Origin: Polynucleobacter sp. 71A-WALBACH
GTDB lineage: Bacteria > Pseudomonadota > Gammaproteobacteria > Burkholderiales > Burkholderiaceae
Reading direction: 5' to 3'
Length of the DNA stretch: 64,000 bases
NCBI RefSeq assembly: GCF_018882365.1
Contig: NZ_JACVOP010000001.1
Span: forward strand, 1,034,449-1,098,448
Of the stretch, positions 29,525 to 38,300 are shown one piece after another. Under the pieces are notes generated by a model that was not told the DNA's origin, ran no database searches, and saw only the letters and a list, made by a program, of their open reading frames with translations. The stretch's first letter is position 1; each line of letters opens with the position of its first letter. The translations under genes and the position numbers were made by a program.

Positions 29525-31090
29525 TTAGCTACCGCTAAAGTTTCTACGTTGACCGCCAGCTTTTGGTTTTGCAAAACGTGGACCAGCGGATGGACGTGAA
29601 TCTCCAGAACGTGCAGGACGTGAGTCAGCAGAACGTGCAGGGCGTGAATCAGCAAAGCGATTAGCGCCAGCAGGACGAGAGTCACCAGATGGGCGTGAAT
29701 CACCAGTTGGACGGGAATCGCCAGAGCGAGATTCGAAATGATTGCCTGAGCGGTTTCCACCAGCTCCACCACCAGAACGGGACTCTGAACGAGCACCTGA
29801 ACCATAACGACCGCCGCCACCACCACCAGAACGACCACCACCACCGAAGCCACCGCCAGAGCGACCGCCACCTGGGCGACCACCGCCACCACCAAAGCTA
29901 GGCTTGGCTTGTGGCTCAAGGCCAGCAATCACGGAAGCAACGATGTCTTGCTGTGTGAAGCGTTCGATATTGCGAATCTTGGCGCGATCACGATGTTCAA
30001 CCAAAGTGATAGCAACACCATTGCGACCAGCGCGACCAGTACGACCAATGCGGTGCGTATAGTCTTCTGGTTTCATTGGTAAGCCAAAGTTAATCACGTG
30101 ACTAATACGTGGCACATCGATACCGCGAGCCGCTACGTCAGTTGCAACCAAAATCTTGGTGTGACCTTTACGTAAAGACTCAAGACGACGCATACGCACT
30201 GCTTGAGGCATTGCACCATGTAAGGCGCTAGCTTCGTAGCCATTAGCACGCAAGGTGTCAGCGATTTTTTCGCTTTCAATTTGAGTGCTTGCAAACACAA
30301 CCGCTTGATCCAAAGTGGCGTCAGCCAAAATATGCTCGAGCAATTTATGCTTGTGTGACATGCTATCAGCCCAGTGCAGCTTCTGTTCAATGTTCGCATG
30401 CTTTTCGCCAGCATGAGCAAGCTCAATACGCTTAGCATTAGAAGTCAACTCATTAGCCAAAGACATAATCTTAGGTGCAAAAGTTGCAGAGAACATCAAA
30501 GTTTGGGTACGGCCAGCACAACGCTTATCAATTGCCTCGAGATCATCAGCAAAACCCATGTCGAGCATGCGATCAGCTTCATCGATAACGAGTTGCTTTA
30601 CATCATCCAAGCGAATTGCTTTGCTATCGGTCAGGTCAAGTAAACGACCAGGAGTTGCGACAACTAATTGCGCGCCTTTGATAGCTTGGATTTGCTTGCC
30701 ATAAGGCATGCCACCCATGACGGTTGCAATACGGATACCTTTCAGACCGCGAACTAAATTCACTGCATCTGCGGCAACCTGTTGAGCTAATTCACGAGTA
30801 GGGCAGAGCACTAACACTTTAGGTTGTGCGCGTCCCGGTGCAGGTGAGCCGTTTGGGTTGTCTTCGATGAGTTGATTAATCAAAGGCAATAAGAAGGCCG
30901 CGGTTTTACCGCTACCGGTTTGGCTGCTGACTAATAAGTCACCGCCAGCGAGAGCCGCAGGAATAACCTGAGCTTGCACTTCAGTGGCTTGGGTATAACC
31001 CAGTTCAGCAACGTTTTTAAGGAGTGGCGCCGCGAGGGCGAAAGACTGGAATTCATTTCCAGCCGGATTAGTTTCTTTAGAAAAAGTCAT
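29525..31090 (-). CDS. DEAD-box RNA helicase (RhlE-like)
   Basis: The first 385 residues are a complete DEAD-box helicase: a Q-motif region, Walker A SSQTGSGKTAA, PTRELAQQ, VIDEADRMLDMGF, MFSATF, and HRIGRTGRAGRNG. The rest is a low-complexity tail made of a glycine/arginine-rich stretch and then at least six DSRP units, typical of RNA-binding tails in cold-shock or ribosome-assembly helicases. The frame opens at 31168, but AAAGGGG lies 12 bases before the ATG at 31090, which gives a normal N-terminus and 521 residues. It unwinds RNA duplexes in the cytoplasm. Confidence 0.92.
   Translation of the reverse strand: MTFSKETNPAGNEFQSFALAAPLLKNVAELGYTQATEVQAQVIPAALAGGDLLVSSQTGSGKTAAFLLPLINQLIEDNPNGSPAPGRAQPKVLVLCPTRELAQQVAADAVNLVRGLKGIRIATVMGGMPYGKQIQAIKGAQLVVATPGRLLDLTDSKAIRLDDVKQLVIDEADRMLDMGFADDLEAIDKRCAGRTQTLMFSATFAPKIMSLANELTSNAKRIELAHAGEKHANIEQKLHWADSMSHKHKLLEHILADATLDQAVVFASTQIESEKIADTLRANGYEASALHGAMPQAVRMRRLESLRKGHTKILVATDVAARGIDVPRISHVINFGLPMKPEDYTHRIGRTGRAGRNGVAITLVEHRDRAKIRNIERFTQQDIVASVIAGLEPQAKPSFGGGGGRPGGGRSGGGFGGGGRSGGGGGGRYGSGARSESRSGGGAGGNRSGNHFESRSGDSRPTGDSRPSGDSRPAGANRFADSRPARSADSRPARSGDSRPSAGPRFAKPKAGGQRRNFSGS
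29590..29900 (-). repeat. Low-complexity repeat encoding DSRP and RGG-like tail
   Basis: The 3' part of the helicase gene is built of short degenerate repeats. From 29590 to about 29730, a 12- to 24-base unit encoding G/A-DSRP is repeated at least six times. From about 29735 to 29900 there are glycine codon runs with interspersed Arg and Ser. Such arrays can change copy number by slippage. Confidence 0.8.
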
Positions 31091-31332
31091 GCTATTACAC
31101 ATCCCCTTTAAGGGATGTCTCCGTGTATACACTCTTTGTTTTTTATTGAGTGTGATGGTCAAAGGCATCGACCATCAGACAAGCGGCAGCGTTGTTGTGT
31201 TTATGACTTCTAAACTAATCGCTGAAATATAGCTGGGGGGCGATGAATCAAATTGCTTTAAAAAGCCTCCTATTATGGCATTTTAAGTGGCCAATTACAA
31301 GGGTTTTCCCGAATTAATTACAAGTAATCACA

Positions 31333-32736
31333 TTAACGCAGCCAGCTTAATAAGCGCTCAACACTTTTACCATATGGTGGCCTTGCTAATTTGGTGCCGC
31401 TTAATAAATTGAGACCAAAGAAGCCGCGCACTTCTAAGACGGATTTGCGATGGCTAAATATCTCAAAACCCGCTTTGCCGTGATAAGCACCCATACCGCT
31501 TGCACCGACACCGCCAAATGGTAAATCTTCTATAGCTGCATGCAGAAGGGTGTCATTGATTGTTACGCCGCCGGAGCGAGTCTCATTGAGAATCCGCTGC
31601 ATCACTTCCTTATTTTTACCAAACCAATATAAGGCGAGCGGCATTGGGCGCTCATTGATATAACGAATTGTGGAAGCTACATCGTTGATTGCCATGATTG
31701 GCAGGATGGGGCCGAACACTTCCTCTTGTAGGATCAACGCATCTTCAGAAATATTTAAGAGCGCTACTGGAGTAAATGCTAGAGGGATTTCTCGAGTGGG
31801 GGTGATGAGTGGGATTGCTTGCGCGCCACGATCTACCGCATCTTGAACTAGTTGATTCCATCGTGCTAACTGATGCTCGTCAATTGCGCCGGTCAATTCC
31901 TCCGGATTGGAGAATTGTTGCTGAGCTGCATTTTGTAACTCCACCACAAACGCATCGCAATCACTTGGGTGCACTATCGCGTAATCAGGGGCAATACAGG
32001 TTTGGCCGCCATTGACTAGCTTGCCGTAAACAATACTAGCAGCAGCATCTTTAAGCTTGGCGGAGGAGTCGACAATCGCTGGTGATTTGCCGCCTAATTC
32101 AAGGGTAACTGGCGTTAAGTGATCTGCTGCTGCACGCATTACCTTCTTACCAATTTCTCCAGAGCCGGTAAAAAAGAGATGATCAAAAGGGAGGGCTGCA
32201 AAAGATTCCGCAACTTCAGTACCCCCAGTGCTGACGCAGAACTCGCTAGGGTGAAAATATTCTTGAATCAATGTTGCCAAGAATCCAGAGGTGCGTGAAC
32301 TTCTTTCTGAAGGTTTGAGCCAAACGCGGTTCCCAGCAGCAAAAGCAGTGATAGCTGGCACTAGGGCGAGTTGAACTGGGTAATTCCAGGGGCTCATGAT
32401 GCCAACAACGCCCATGGACTGCATCTGAGTCCAAGCATAAGAAGAGCCCAAGAATCCAGGTGTTGGCACTAACTGAGGCTTCATCCATTCTTTAAGGTGC
32501 TTGCGAACATGTTTGCAGGCCTGATAAATCATTTGGAACTCAAGCAGTCGACTCTCAACCGAGTGGCGAGTGCCAAAGTCCGCAACCAAGACTTTGCAGA
32601 TTTTTTCTTCATTGGCGGCAATCATTTGCTCAATGCGCCCAATGCGTTCAAGGCGAACCTCAAGCGTAGGGTTGGGTTCAGCAGCATAAGCCGCCTTGAT
32701 TTCATCTAACTGAATTGTGAAGCGATTTATCGACAT
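31333..32736 (-). CDS. Aldehyde dehydrogenase (coniferyl aldehyde dehydrogenase type)
   Basis: The 467-residue NAD(P)-dependent aldehyde dehydrogenase has the substrate helix SPWNYPVQLALVP, the Rossmann segment LFFTGSGEIGKKVM, the general base in TLELGGKSPAIVD and the catalytic cysteine in NGGQTCIAPDYAIV. TCIAPDY, FFGLNLLSGTKLARPPYGK and the short length place it with bacterial coniferyl aldehyde dehydrogenases and fatty aldehyde dehydrogenases rather than betaine or succinate-semialdehyde enzymes. Substrate is uncertain. It is divergent from msrA with a 52-base spacer. The 240 bases between it and the helicase start hold no visible gene. Confidence 0.88.
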   Translation of the reverse strand: MSINRFTIQLDEIKAAYAAEPNPTLEVRLERIGRIEQMIAANEEKICKVLVADFGTRHSVESRLLEFQMIYQACKHVRKHLKEWMKPQLVPTPGFLGSSYAWTQMQSMGVVGIMSPWNYPVQLALVPAITAFAAGNRVWLKPSERSSRTSGFLATLIQEYFHPSEFCVSTGGTEVAESFAALPFDHLFFTGSGEIGKKVMRAAADHLTPVTLELGGKSPAIVDSSAKLKDAAASIVYGKLVNGGQTCIAPDYAIVHPSDCDAFVVELQNAAQQQFSNPEELTGAIDEHQLARWNQLVQDAVDRGAQAIPLITPTREIPLAFTPVALLNISEDALILQEEVFGPILPIMAINDVASTIRYINERPMPLALYWFGKNKEVMQRILNETRSGGVTINDTLLHAAIEDLPFGGVGASGMGAYHGKAGFEIFSHRKSVLEVRGFFGLNLLSGTKLARPPYGKSVERLLSWLR

Positions 32737-32788
32737 AGGGTTTTATGTGGGGCAAGCAAATGATTGAATAAGGTATTAGGATAAAGGC

Positions 32789-33361
32789 ATGAACCAAACT
32801 ATCCTTAAAAACCACCCGACTCTGGAGCGCGCTACTTTGGGTGGCGGCTGTTTCTGGTGCCTAGAAGCCGTTTACCAGCAAATTTCAGGCGTGAGTGCAG
32901 TAGTTTCAGGGTATGCGGGAGGGGCAATGCCAAACCCAGACTATGACTCTGTATGTTCAGGTCAAACAGGACATGCTGAAATCGTCGATGTGTATTTTGA
33001 TCCATTGGTAGTGTCTTATCGTGACTTATTGGAAATCTTTTTTGTCATTCATAACCCCACTACCTTGAACTATCAAGGTAATGACCACGGCACTCAATAT
33101 CGTTCGGTGATCTTTACTCATGGCGAGAGTCAAAATGCAACCGCGCATGAAGTGGTCAAAGAGCTGAGGGAGGCGAAGATCTATTCCAACCCAGTGGTAA
33201 CTCAAATTGACGAAGCCCCTGCTATTTATCCTGCCGAGGATTATCACCAAAATTATTTTCGTCAGCACCCAGGGCAGGGCTACTGTATGGCGGTCGTTGC
33301 TCCTAAATTAGCCAAATTTAGAGCAAAGTTTCAGTCTCTCATCGCTCCAGAGTTTCGCTAG
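32789..33361 (+). CDS. msrA: Peptide methionine sulfoxide reductase A
   Basis: The 190-residue enzyme repairs S-methionine sulfoxide in proteins. The active-site motif GGGCFWC holds the catalytic C21, and family segments follow: YAGGAMPNPDYDSVCSGQTGHAEIVDVYFDP, FFVIHNPTTLNYQGNDHGTQYRS split across residues 80-105, and AEDYHQNYF. A resolving cysteine is present near the C-terminus in GYCMAVV. It has no signal peptide, so it acts in the cytoplasm. It converges with pdxH. Confidence 0.96.
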   Translation: MNQTILKNHPTLERATLGGGCFWCLEAVYQQISGVSAVVSGYAGGAMPNPDYDSVCSGQTGHAEIVDVYFDPLVVSYRDLLEIFFVIHNPTTLNYQGNDHGTQYRSVIFTHGESQNATAHEVVKELREAKIYSNPVVTQIDEAPAIYPAEDYHQNYFRQHPGQGYCMAVVAPKLAKFRAKFQSLIAPEFR

Positions 33362-33391
33362 AGCAAGGAGATTCTTTCCGCCTAACTCTTT

Positions 33392-34027
33392 TTAAGGTGC
33401 CAGGCGTGCAATGCGCCAGTGAGTACCATCAAGCTGATAGTGAATGCGGTCATGCAAGCGTGAAGGACGGCCTTGCCAGAATTCAATTTCGGTGGGATGT
33501 AGGCGATACCCACCCCAATGCTCTGGTCTTGGTGGCTTAGCACCAAAGTCGGCCGCGAAGCGCTTTTCAGCTTCTTCAAGAAATTCCCGATTCGGAATCT
33601 CAGTGCTTTGGGGTGAAGCCCATGCCCCAATTCGGGAGGCAGCTGGACGGGAGTGAAAGTATTCGTCGCTCTCAGCGGGGCTGACACGCTCAACCGTTCC
33701 CTTAATGCGAACCTGACGCTCTAGTTCATGCCAATGAAATAAGAGGGCGGCGTGAGGGCGGGCAGCTAATTCTTTGCCTTTTTGACTTTCGTAATTGGTG
33801 AAGAAAGTGAAGCCAGCGGTATCAGCGCCTTTTAGTAAGACAATACGGGCTGATGGATTGCCTGATGCATCTGCCGTTGCCAAGGTCATCGAGTTAGGTT
33901 CAGGACATTCCGCTTTAATGGCCTGTTCAAACCAAAGCTGAAATAAGCCTAGTGGATTAGGCGGAACCTCAGTCTCTGAAAGTTGGCCGAAGGTGTAGTT
34001 TTTGCGGAGTTGAGCAATGGAGTCCAT
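33392..34027 (-). CDS. pdxH: Pyridoxamine 5'-phosphate oxidase
   Basis: The FMN enzyme oxidises pyridoxine or pyridoxamine 5'-phosphate to pyridoxal phosphate. Family signs are [64 protein letters not shown] and the C-terminal signature with [13 protein letters not shown]. The frame opens at 34075, inside the tcdA gene start; the ATG at 34027 ([11 protein letters not shown]) yields 211 residues and the normal N-terminus, leaving a 22-base divergent spacer to tcdA. Confidence 0.95.
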   Translation of the reverse strand: MDSIAQLRKNYTFGQLSETEVPPNPLGLFQLWFEQAIKAECPEPNSMTLATADASGNPSARIVLLKGADTAGFTFFTNYESQKGKELAARPHAALLFHWHELERQVRIKGTVERVSPAESDEYFHSRPAASRIGAWASPQSTEIPNREFLEEAEKRFAADFGAKPPRPEHWGGYRLHPTEIEFWQGRPSRLHDRIHYQLDGTHWRIARLAP

Positions 34028-34049
34028 TTTTTCAGTATAAAGAGAAGCT

Positions 34050-34799
34050 ATGGCAGAAGACAAGATAGAAGACAACTTAGTAGATCGTCGTTTTGGGGGT
34101 GTAGCTCGACTATACGGGCCAGAATTGCGCGAGCGTTTCCGTCATGCCACAGTCGTAGTGGCTGGATTGGGTGGTGTAGGTTCTTGGGCTGCCGAAGCCC
34201 TGGCTCGCACTGCAATTGGACATCTTGTGTTGATCGATTTTGATCACATCGCCGAAAGCAATACTAATCGTCAGTTACACGCTCTTGAGGGCGAGTATGG
34301 CAAGGCAAAAGTACAAGCCATGACCGATCGCATTCGCCAAATTAATCCTGAGATTTCGCTCACTACCCATGATGCATTTTTGGAACCAGAAAATCTTGAT
34401 GCATTGATTCCAGAAAATGCGATTGTTTTAGATGCAACTGATTCAGTCCAAACCAAAATTGCTTTAGCCGTTTGGGCGAGTCAAAATCAGCGGGCTCTAG
34501 TGATGTGTGGTGCAGCTGGCGGAAAATCTGATCCCACCTCTGTGCGTTGCGATGATTTATCTCGGACCGAGCAAGATGCTTTGCTGGCAAAGGTGCGTCA
34601 AGGCCTTAGACAGGATCACGGCTTCTCAAGGAATCTTAAGAAAAAAATTGGTATTCGCGCTATTTATTCTCACGAGCCTCGTGCAGGCGTTGCTAGTGGC
34701 GGTCTTGCTTGTTCTGGTTATGGGTCGACTGTGATGGTTACTGCAGCCTGTGGTTTGGCTGCTGCCGCTGAAGTTTTAAATCTTATTGCCGCTGAATAA
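34050..34799 (+). CDS. tcdA: tRNA threonylcarbamoyladenosine dehydratase
   Basis: The 249-residue E1-like enzyme (also called CsdL) uses ATP to cyclise t6A37 to ct6A in tRNAs that read ANN codons. It shows the nucleotide-binding loop [36 protein letters not shown], and [14 protein letters not shown]. Its start is 22 bases from the divergent pdxH. The length and order match the TcdA family; MoeB/ThiF-type proteins are more distant because no MoaD/ThiS gene is nearby. Confidence 0.92.
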   Translation: MAEDKIEDNLVDRRFGGVARLYGPELRERFRHATVVVAGLGGVGSWAAEALARTAIGHLVLIDFDHIAESNTNRQLHALEGEYGKAKVQAMTDRIRQINPEISLTTHDAFLEPENLDALIPENAIVLDATDSVQTKIALAVWASQNQRALVMCGAAGGKSDPTSVRCDDLSRTEQDALLAKVRQGLRQDHGFSRNLKKKIGIRAIYSHEPRAGVASGGLACSGYGSTVMVTAACGLAAAAEVLNLIAAE

Positions 34800-35036
34800 G
34801 TAGTGATTTTTTTAAAAAAATTAGTAAATCCTTAAGGGGAATCCCTGTAGGAAATTACGGATTCTGATGTAATCCCCAATTTATTCATCTCCCTTTAAGC
34901 CCGCTCTCATCTAGCCTACCTATTTTTTCCACAGCACATTTATTCGTTTAATCACTTTGCACATTTTTATCCCCTAGTGTAGAAGCGCAGTCCTCCCTAG
35001 ACTTTGCCTCGTTGGTGATTTACCAACGACAAATCG
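34800..35036 (+). promoter_or_regulatory. Leader of the amino-acid permease-ald operon with a stem before the ribosome site
   Basis: The region between tcdA and the permease is AT-rich at first (runs of T and A near 34807-34820). At its end, CGTTGGT (35010-35016) and ACCAACG (35022-35028) form a perfect 7-base hairpin that ends eight bases before the AAAGGAGG ribosome site. No known riboswitch was recognised. Confidence 0.45.
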
Positions 35037-35050
35037 AAAGGAGGTCTCTT

Positions 35051-36433
35051 TTGCAGACTGAACAAACTGGTTTACAGCGCCATCTCAAAGTGCGGCACAT
35101 TCGCCTCATGGCTTTGGGATCCACTATCGGGGTCGGATTATTTCTCGGTTCGGCAAGCGCGATTCAAATTGCAGGACCTTCAATCTTATTGGGATATCTG
35201 CTGGCTGGGATAGTTGCCTTTATTGTGCTTCGTGCCTTGGGTGAAATGGCGGTGCATGAACCAGTTGCTGGCTCATTTGCGGCCTATGCGAATACCTATG
35301 TGGGGCTACTAGCGGGATACATGGTCGGCTGGGGCTACTGGACTTACTGGATCGTTGTCGGAATAGCCGAAGTGACTGCTGTTGGTATTTATATGGGAAT
35401 TTGGTTTCCTGAATCACCGCAGTGGATTTGGGCTTTATCTTCCATCTTGATGATGGGGTTGATCAATCTCATTGCCGTAAAAGTATTTGGTGAGTTTGAG
35501 TTTTGGTTTGCGCTCATCAAAGTAGTTGCGATTGTTGCCATGATCGCATTAGGCGGCTCAGTTATTTTCTTTGGTTTTGCTAATGACTGGAATCCAATTG
35601 GTTTTGCAAACTTATGGCAGCACGGCGGCTTCTTTCCGAACGGTATTAGTGGAATGTTACTTTCCTTGCAGATGGTCTTATTTGCTTACGTTGGGATTGA
35701 GATGATTGGCTTATCTGCTGGTGAGGCAGAGAACCCACGCAAAACCATTCCCATGGCAATTGATTCATTGGCTTGGCGCATCTTGATTTTCTACATGGGC
35801 GCGATCCTGGTCATCTTGGCGATCTTCCCTTGGAATGAGGTGGGTCAGCAAGGCAGTCCATTCGTAGTGATGTTTGAACGGATTGGTTTACGTGAAGCTG
35901 CTGGAATTATTAACTTCGTGGTGATTACCGCTGCCTTGTCATCATGCAATGCTGGCATCTTTAGCGGAGGCCGAATCTTATATGCGCTCTCTGTTAATGG
36001 CTACGCACCTTCGCCATTTGCCAAGCTATCCAGGTACGGGGTTCCACATCGCGCAGTGATGGTGACGGTAGCGATCTGCATGACTGGAGTGGTATTGAAC
36101 TATTTCGTTCCAGATAAAGCATTTCAATACATCATGGCCGCAGTCACCTTCGTTGGTTTGATGGTGTGGATTGCTATTTTATTCACCCAAATTCAGTTTC
36201 GTCGCTCCCTTACCAAAGATCAGGTTGCTGAATTGGCATACCGCACACCTTGGTGGCCCTATTCCTCGTGGTTCGCATTGGCATTTATTGCCTTAGTGGT
36301 GGTGTTGATGGGCTTTCATGAGGATGCGCGGATTGCATTGGTCTTAGGTCCGTGTTTATTGGGTGTGTATCTCGCCATGTTCTACATCATTGGCTTGCAT
36401 CGCAAAACAAAACTGAGTCGTGAATTCAAATAA
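35051..36433 (+). CDS. APC-family amino acid permease (likely alanine or other neutral amino acid)
   Basis: The protein has about twelve membrane segments with the amino-acid/polyamine/organocation signature near the N-terminus (LKVRHIRLMALGSTIGVGLFLGSASAI in two parts, residues 9-40) and AGEAENPRKTIPMAIDS in the middle. It resembles the AAT group (ProY, CycA, GabP). A frame from ATG-like codons at 35012 exists, but a near-perfect AAAGGAGG at 35037-35044 sits six bases before a TTG at 35051, so the TTG is taken as the start (460 residues). Alanine dehydrogenase follows ten bases later, suggesting import of alanine or glycine for deamination. Confidence 0.9.
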   Translation: MQTEQTGLQRHLKVRHIRLMALGSTIGVGLFLGSASAIQIAGPSILLGYLLAGIVAFIVLRALGEMAVHEPVAGSFAAYANTYVGLLAGYMVGWGYWTYWIVVGIAEVTAVGIYMGIWFPESPQWIWALSSILMMGLINLIAVKVFGEFEFWFALIKVVAIVAMIALGGSVIFFGFANDWNPIGFANLWQHGGFFPNGISGMLLSLQMVLFAYVGIEMIGLSAGEAENPRKTIPMAIDSLAWRILIFYMGAILVILAIFPWNEVGQQGSPFVVMFERIGLREAAGIINFVVITAALSSCNAGIFSGGRILYALSVNGYAPSPFAKLSRYGVPHRAVMVTVAICMTGVVLNYFVPDKAFQYIMAAVTFVGLMVWIAILFTQIQFRRSLTKDQVAELAYRTPWWPYSSWFALAFIALVVVLMGFHEDARIALVLGPCLLGVYLAMFYIIGLHRKTKLSREFK

Positions 36434-36443
36434 GGAGACATAA

Positions 36444-37562
36444 ATGATTATTGGCGTACCTCAAGAAGTAAAAAATAATGAATTTCGTGTTGGCTTGACC
36501 CCGGGTAATGTTAGGGGGCTATGTAAGCAAGGACATTCTGTCTTAGTGCAACGTGGAGCAGGCGAGCAGATTGGCTTGAGCGATGAATCCTATCGCTTGG
36601 CTGGCGCTACCTTAATTAATAGCGCTGCTGAAGTCTTTGCAAAGGCGGAGATGGTGATTAAGGTGAAGGAGCCTCAAGCGCAAGAATGCGCGATGTTGCA
36701 TGAAGATCAAATTCTCTTTACTTATTTACATCTAGCGCCAGATCCACAGCAGACCAAGGCATTGCTCGCTTCGGGTGCAAGTTGTATCGCTTATGAGACA
36801 GTCACGTCGGGTAGCGGAGCTCTGCCTCTTTTGGCTCCCATGAGTGAGGTCGCTGGCAGGATGTCCATTCAGGCAGCTGCTACGCATCTTGAAAAGACAC
36901 ATGGGGGCGTGGGAATATTGATGGCGGGCGTACCAGGAGTGGCGCCAGCAAAAGTAGTGATCTTGGGCGCTGGAGTTGTGGGCCGTAATGCCTTGCAAAT
37001 GGCGGTAGGTATGGGTGCGGATGTTTGCATCTTTGATCGTAATATTGATTCCTTAAGACAGATTGACATGCTCTACGGCAATCGTGTGAGAACCTTTTAT
37101 GCCGACCCGCTTTTGGTAGAGCTTGAAGTTTGTGAGGCGGATGTTGTGATTGGTGCCGTGTTGTCGCCTGGTGCTACAGCACCAAAGCTAGTGACCAGGG
37201 AGATGGTGCGCAAAATGAAAACAGGCGCGGTAGTAGTGGATGTTGCAATCGATCAAGGCGGTTGTTTTGAAACATCTAAACCCACTACTCACGCTGACCC
37301 TACCTTTATTGTTGATGGTGTTCTGCACTACTGTGTAGCGAATATGCCAGGGGCTGTTGCCAGAACTTCCACCTTTGCTTTGACTAATGCAACTTACCCC
37401 TTCATTGAGGCCTTAGCAAACAGTGGCATGGTAAAGGCGCTCTCTCATAACCATCATCTACGTAATGGTTTGAGTGTTCATCGAGGCAACCTCACTTCTG
37501 AGCCAGTGGCCAGTGCTCAAAAAGTGGATTTTGTCACTGCTGAAGAATTGCTAGCCGTTTAA
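36444..37562 (+). CDS. ald: Alanine dehydrogenase
   Basis: The 372-residue NAD-dependent enzyme interconverts alanine and pyruvate plus ammonia. It starts with the typical MIIGVPQEVKNNEFRVGLTP, has the substrate lysine in VIKVKEPQ, and the Rossmann motif VVILGAGVVGRNALQMAVGMGADV. The tail with HYCVANMPGAVARTSTFAL fits the AlaDH/PNT family. AAGGAG precedes the ATG. It is the second gene after the permease and probably allows growth on alanine as carbon and nitrogen source. Confidence 0.95.
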   Translation: MIIGVPQEVKNNEFRVGLTPGNVRGLCKQGHSVLVQRGAGEQIGLSDESYRLAGATLINSAAEVFAKAEMVIKVKEPQAQECAMLHEDQILFTYLHLAPDPQQTKALLASGASCIAYETVTSGSGALPLLAPMSEVAGRMSIQAAATHLEKTHGGVGILMAGVPGVAPAKVVILGAGVVGRNALQMAVGMGADVCIFDRNIDSLRQIDMLYGNRVRTFYADPLLVELEVCEADVVIGAVLSPGATAPKLVTREMVRKMKTGAVVVDVAIDQGGCFETSKPTTHADPTFIVDGVLHYCVANMPGAVARTSTFALTNATYPFIEALANSGMVKALSHNHHLRNGLSVHRGNLTSEPVASAQKVDFVTAEELLAV

Positions 37563-37580
37563 ATCGCATGAAAGTTGAAG

Positions 37581-37616
37581 CCAGCATCTCTCGGGGTGCT
37601 GGTCTTGAAGACCAGC
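37581..37616 (+). promoter_or_regulatory. Two mutually exclusive hairpins between ald and the GDT1-type gene
   Basis: CCAGCA (37581-37586) can pair with TGCTGG (37597-37602), and GCTGGTC (37598-37604) can pair with GACCAGC (37610-37616). The two stems share bases 37598-37602, so only one can form at a time. No U tract follows either. It could be an ald terminator of weak type or a switch before the transporter gene. A manganese yybP-ykoY riboswitch was looked for and not recognised. Confidence 0.4.
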
Positions 37617-37691
37617 TCTGAGGCTGTCATATTTATCCTCTATGATTCTGTTAGACATTAATATCAAAATCATTATTAAACTACTGAATCT

Positions 37692-38267
37692 ATGGACTTC
37701 TCCGCATTAGCAATCTCTACTGGCGTTGTAGCTCTAGCTGAGATGGGCGACAAAACCCAATTACTCTCCTTGATGCTTGCTGCGCGCTATCCCAAACAAG
37801 CTCTAGCCATTATTGGCGGCATCCTGATTGCAACCATTGCAAACCATGCCTGCGCAGCACTTTTAGGACATTGGCTTACGACTTTTATGAGTCCAGATCT
37901 ACTGAAATGGATTTTGGGAGTGAGCTTTCTGGGGATTGGACTTTGGCTCCTAGTGCCAGATCACATTGATGATGCGGCAGGTTCAAAAGTAGCTGATAGA
38001 GCTTTTCAGGTGTTTATGTTGACCGTTGGACTCTTTTTCTTGGCGGAGATGGGGGATAAGACCCAAATTGCCACGATCGCTTTGGGCGCAAAATATTCTG
38101 ACGTCTTTTCAGTAACGGTTGGCACCACTTTGGGGATGATGTTGGCTAATGCCCCAGCTGTTTGGATTGGGCAAAAATTCACTAAACGCATGCCTATTAA
38201 GTGGGTGCATGCTGTTGCTGCAGTGACCTTTATCGCCATTGGCGTTGCCACCCTCGTTTGGGGTTAA
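37692..38267 (+). CDS. TMEM165/GDT1 family cation transporter (UPF0016)
   Basis: The 191-residue membrane protein has about six hydrophobic segments and two copies of the family motif E-x-G-D-K-(T/S): EMGDKTQLL at residues 17-25 and EMGDKTQIA near 118-126, each in the middle of a helix. Bacterial members (MneA type) export manganese or other divalent cations, while eukaryotic relatives carry Mn or Ca into the Golgi. The exact ion is not evident here. It stands alone between ald and pepN on the same strand. Confidence 0.92.
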   Translation: MDFSALAISTGVVALAEMGDKTQLLSLMLAARYPKQALAIIGGILIATIANHACAALLGHWLTTFMSPDLLKWILGVSFLGIGLWLLVPDHIDDAAGSKVADRAFQVFMLTVGLFFLAEMGDKTQIATIALGAKYSDVFSVTVGTTLGMMLANAPAVWIGQKFTKRMPIKWVHAVAAVTFIAIGVATLVWG

Positions 38268-38300
38268 GTCGAATTTTTCCATGGGGCTTAAAATTGCCCT

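Noticed and set aside
29470..29928. A 152-codon hydrophobic ORF rich in Val, Leu and Ala on the minus strand
   Set aside because: It is the shifted frame of the repeat-rich helicase tail; its Val/Leu bias comes from reading Gly, Arg and DSRP codons out of frame.
37563..37691. Manganese (yybP-ykoY) riboswitch before the GDT1-type gene
   Set aside because: The conserved loop sequences of that riboswitch were not found; only two competing simple hairpins are visible.
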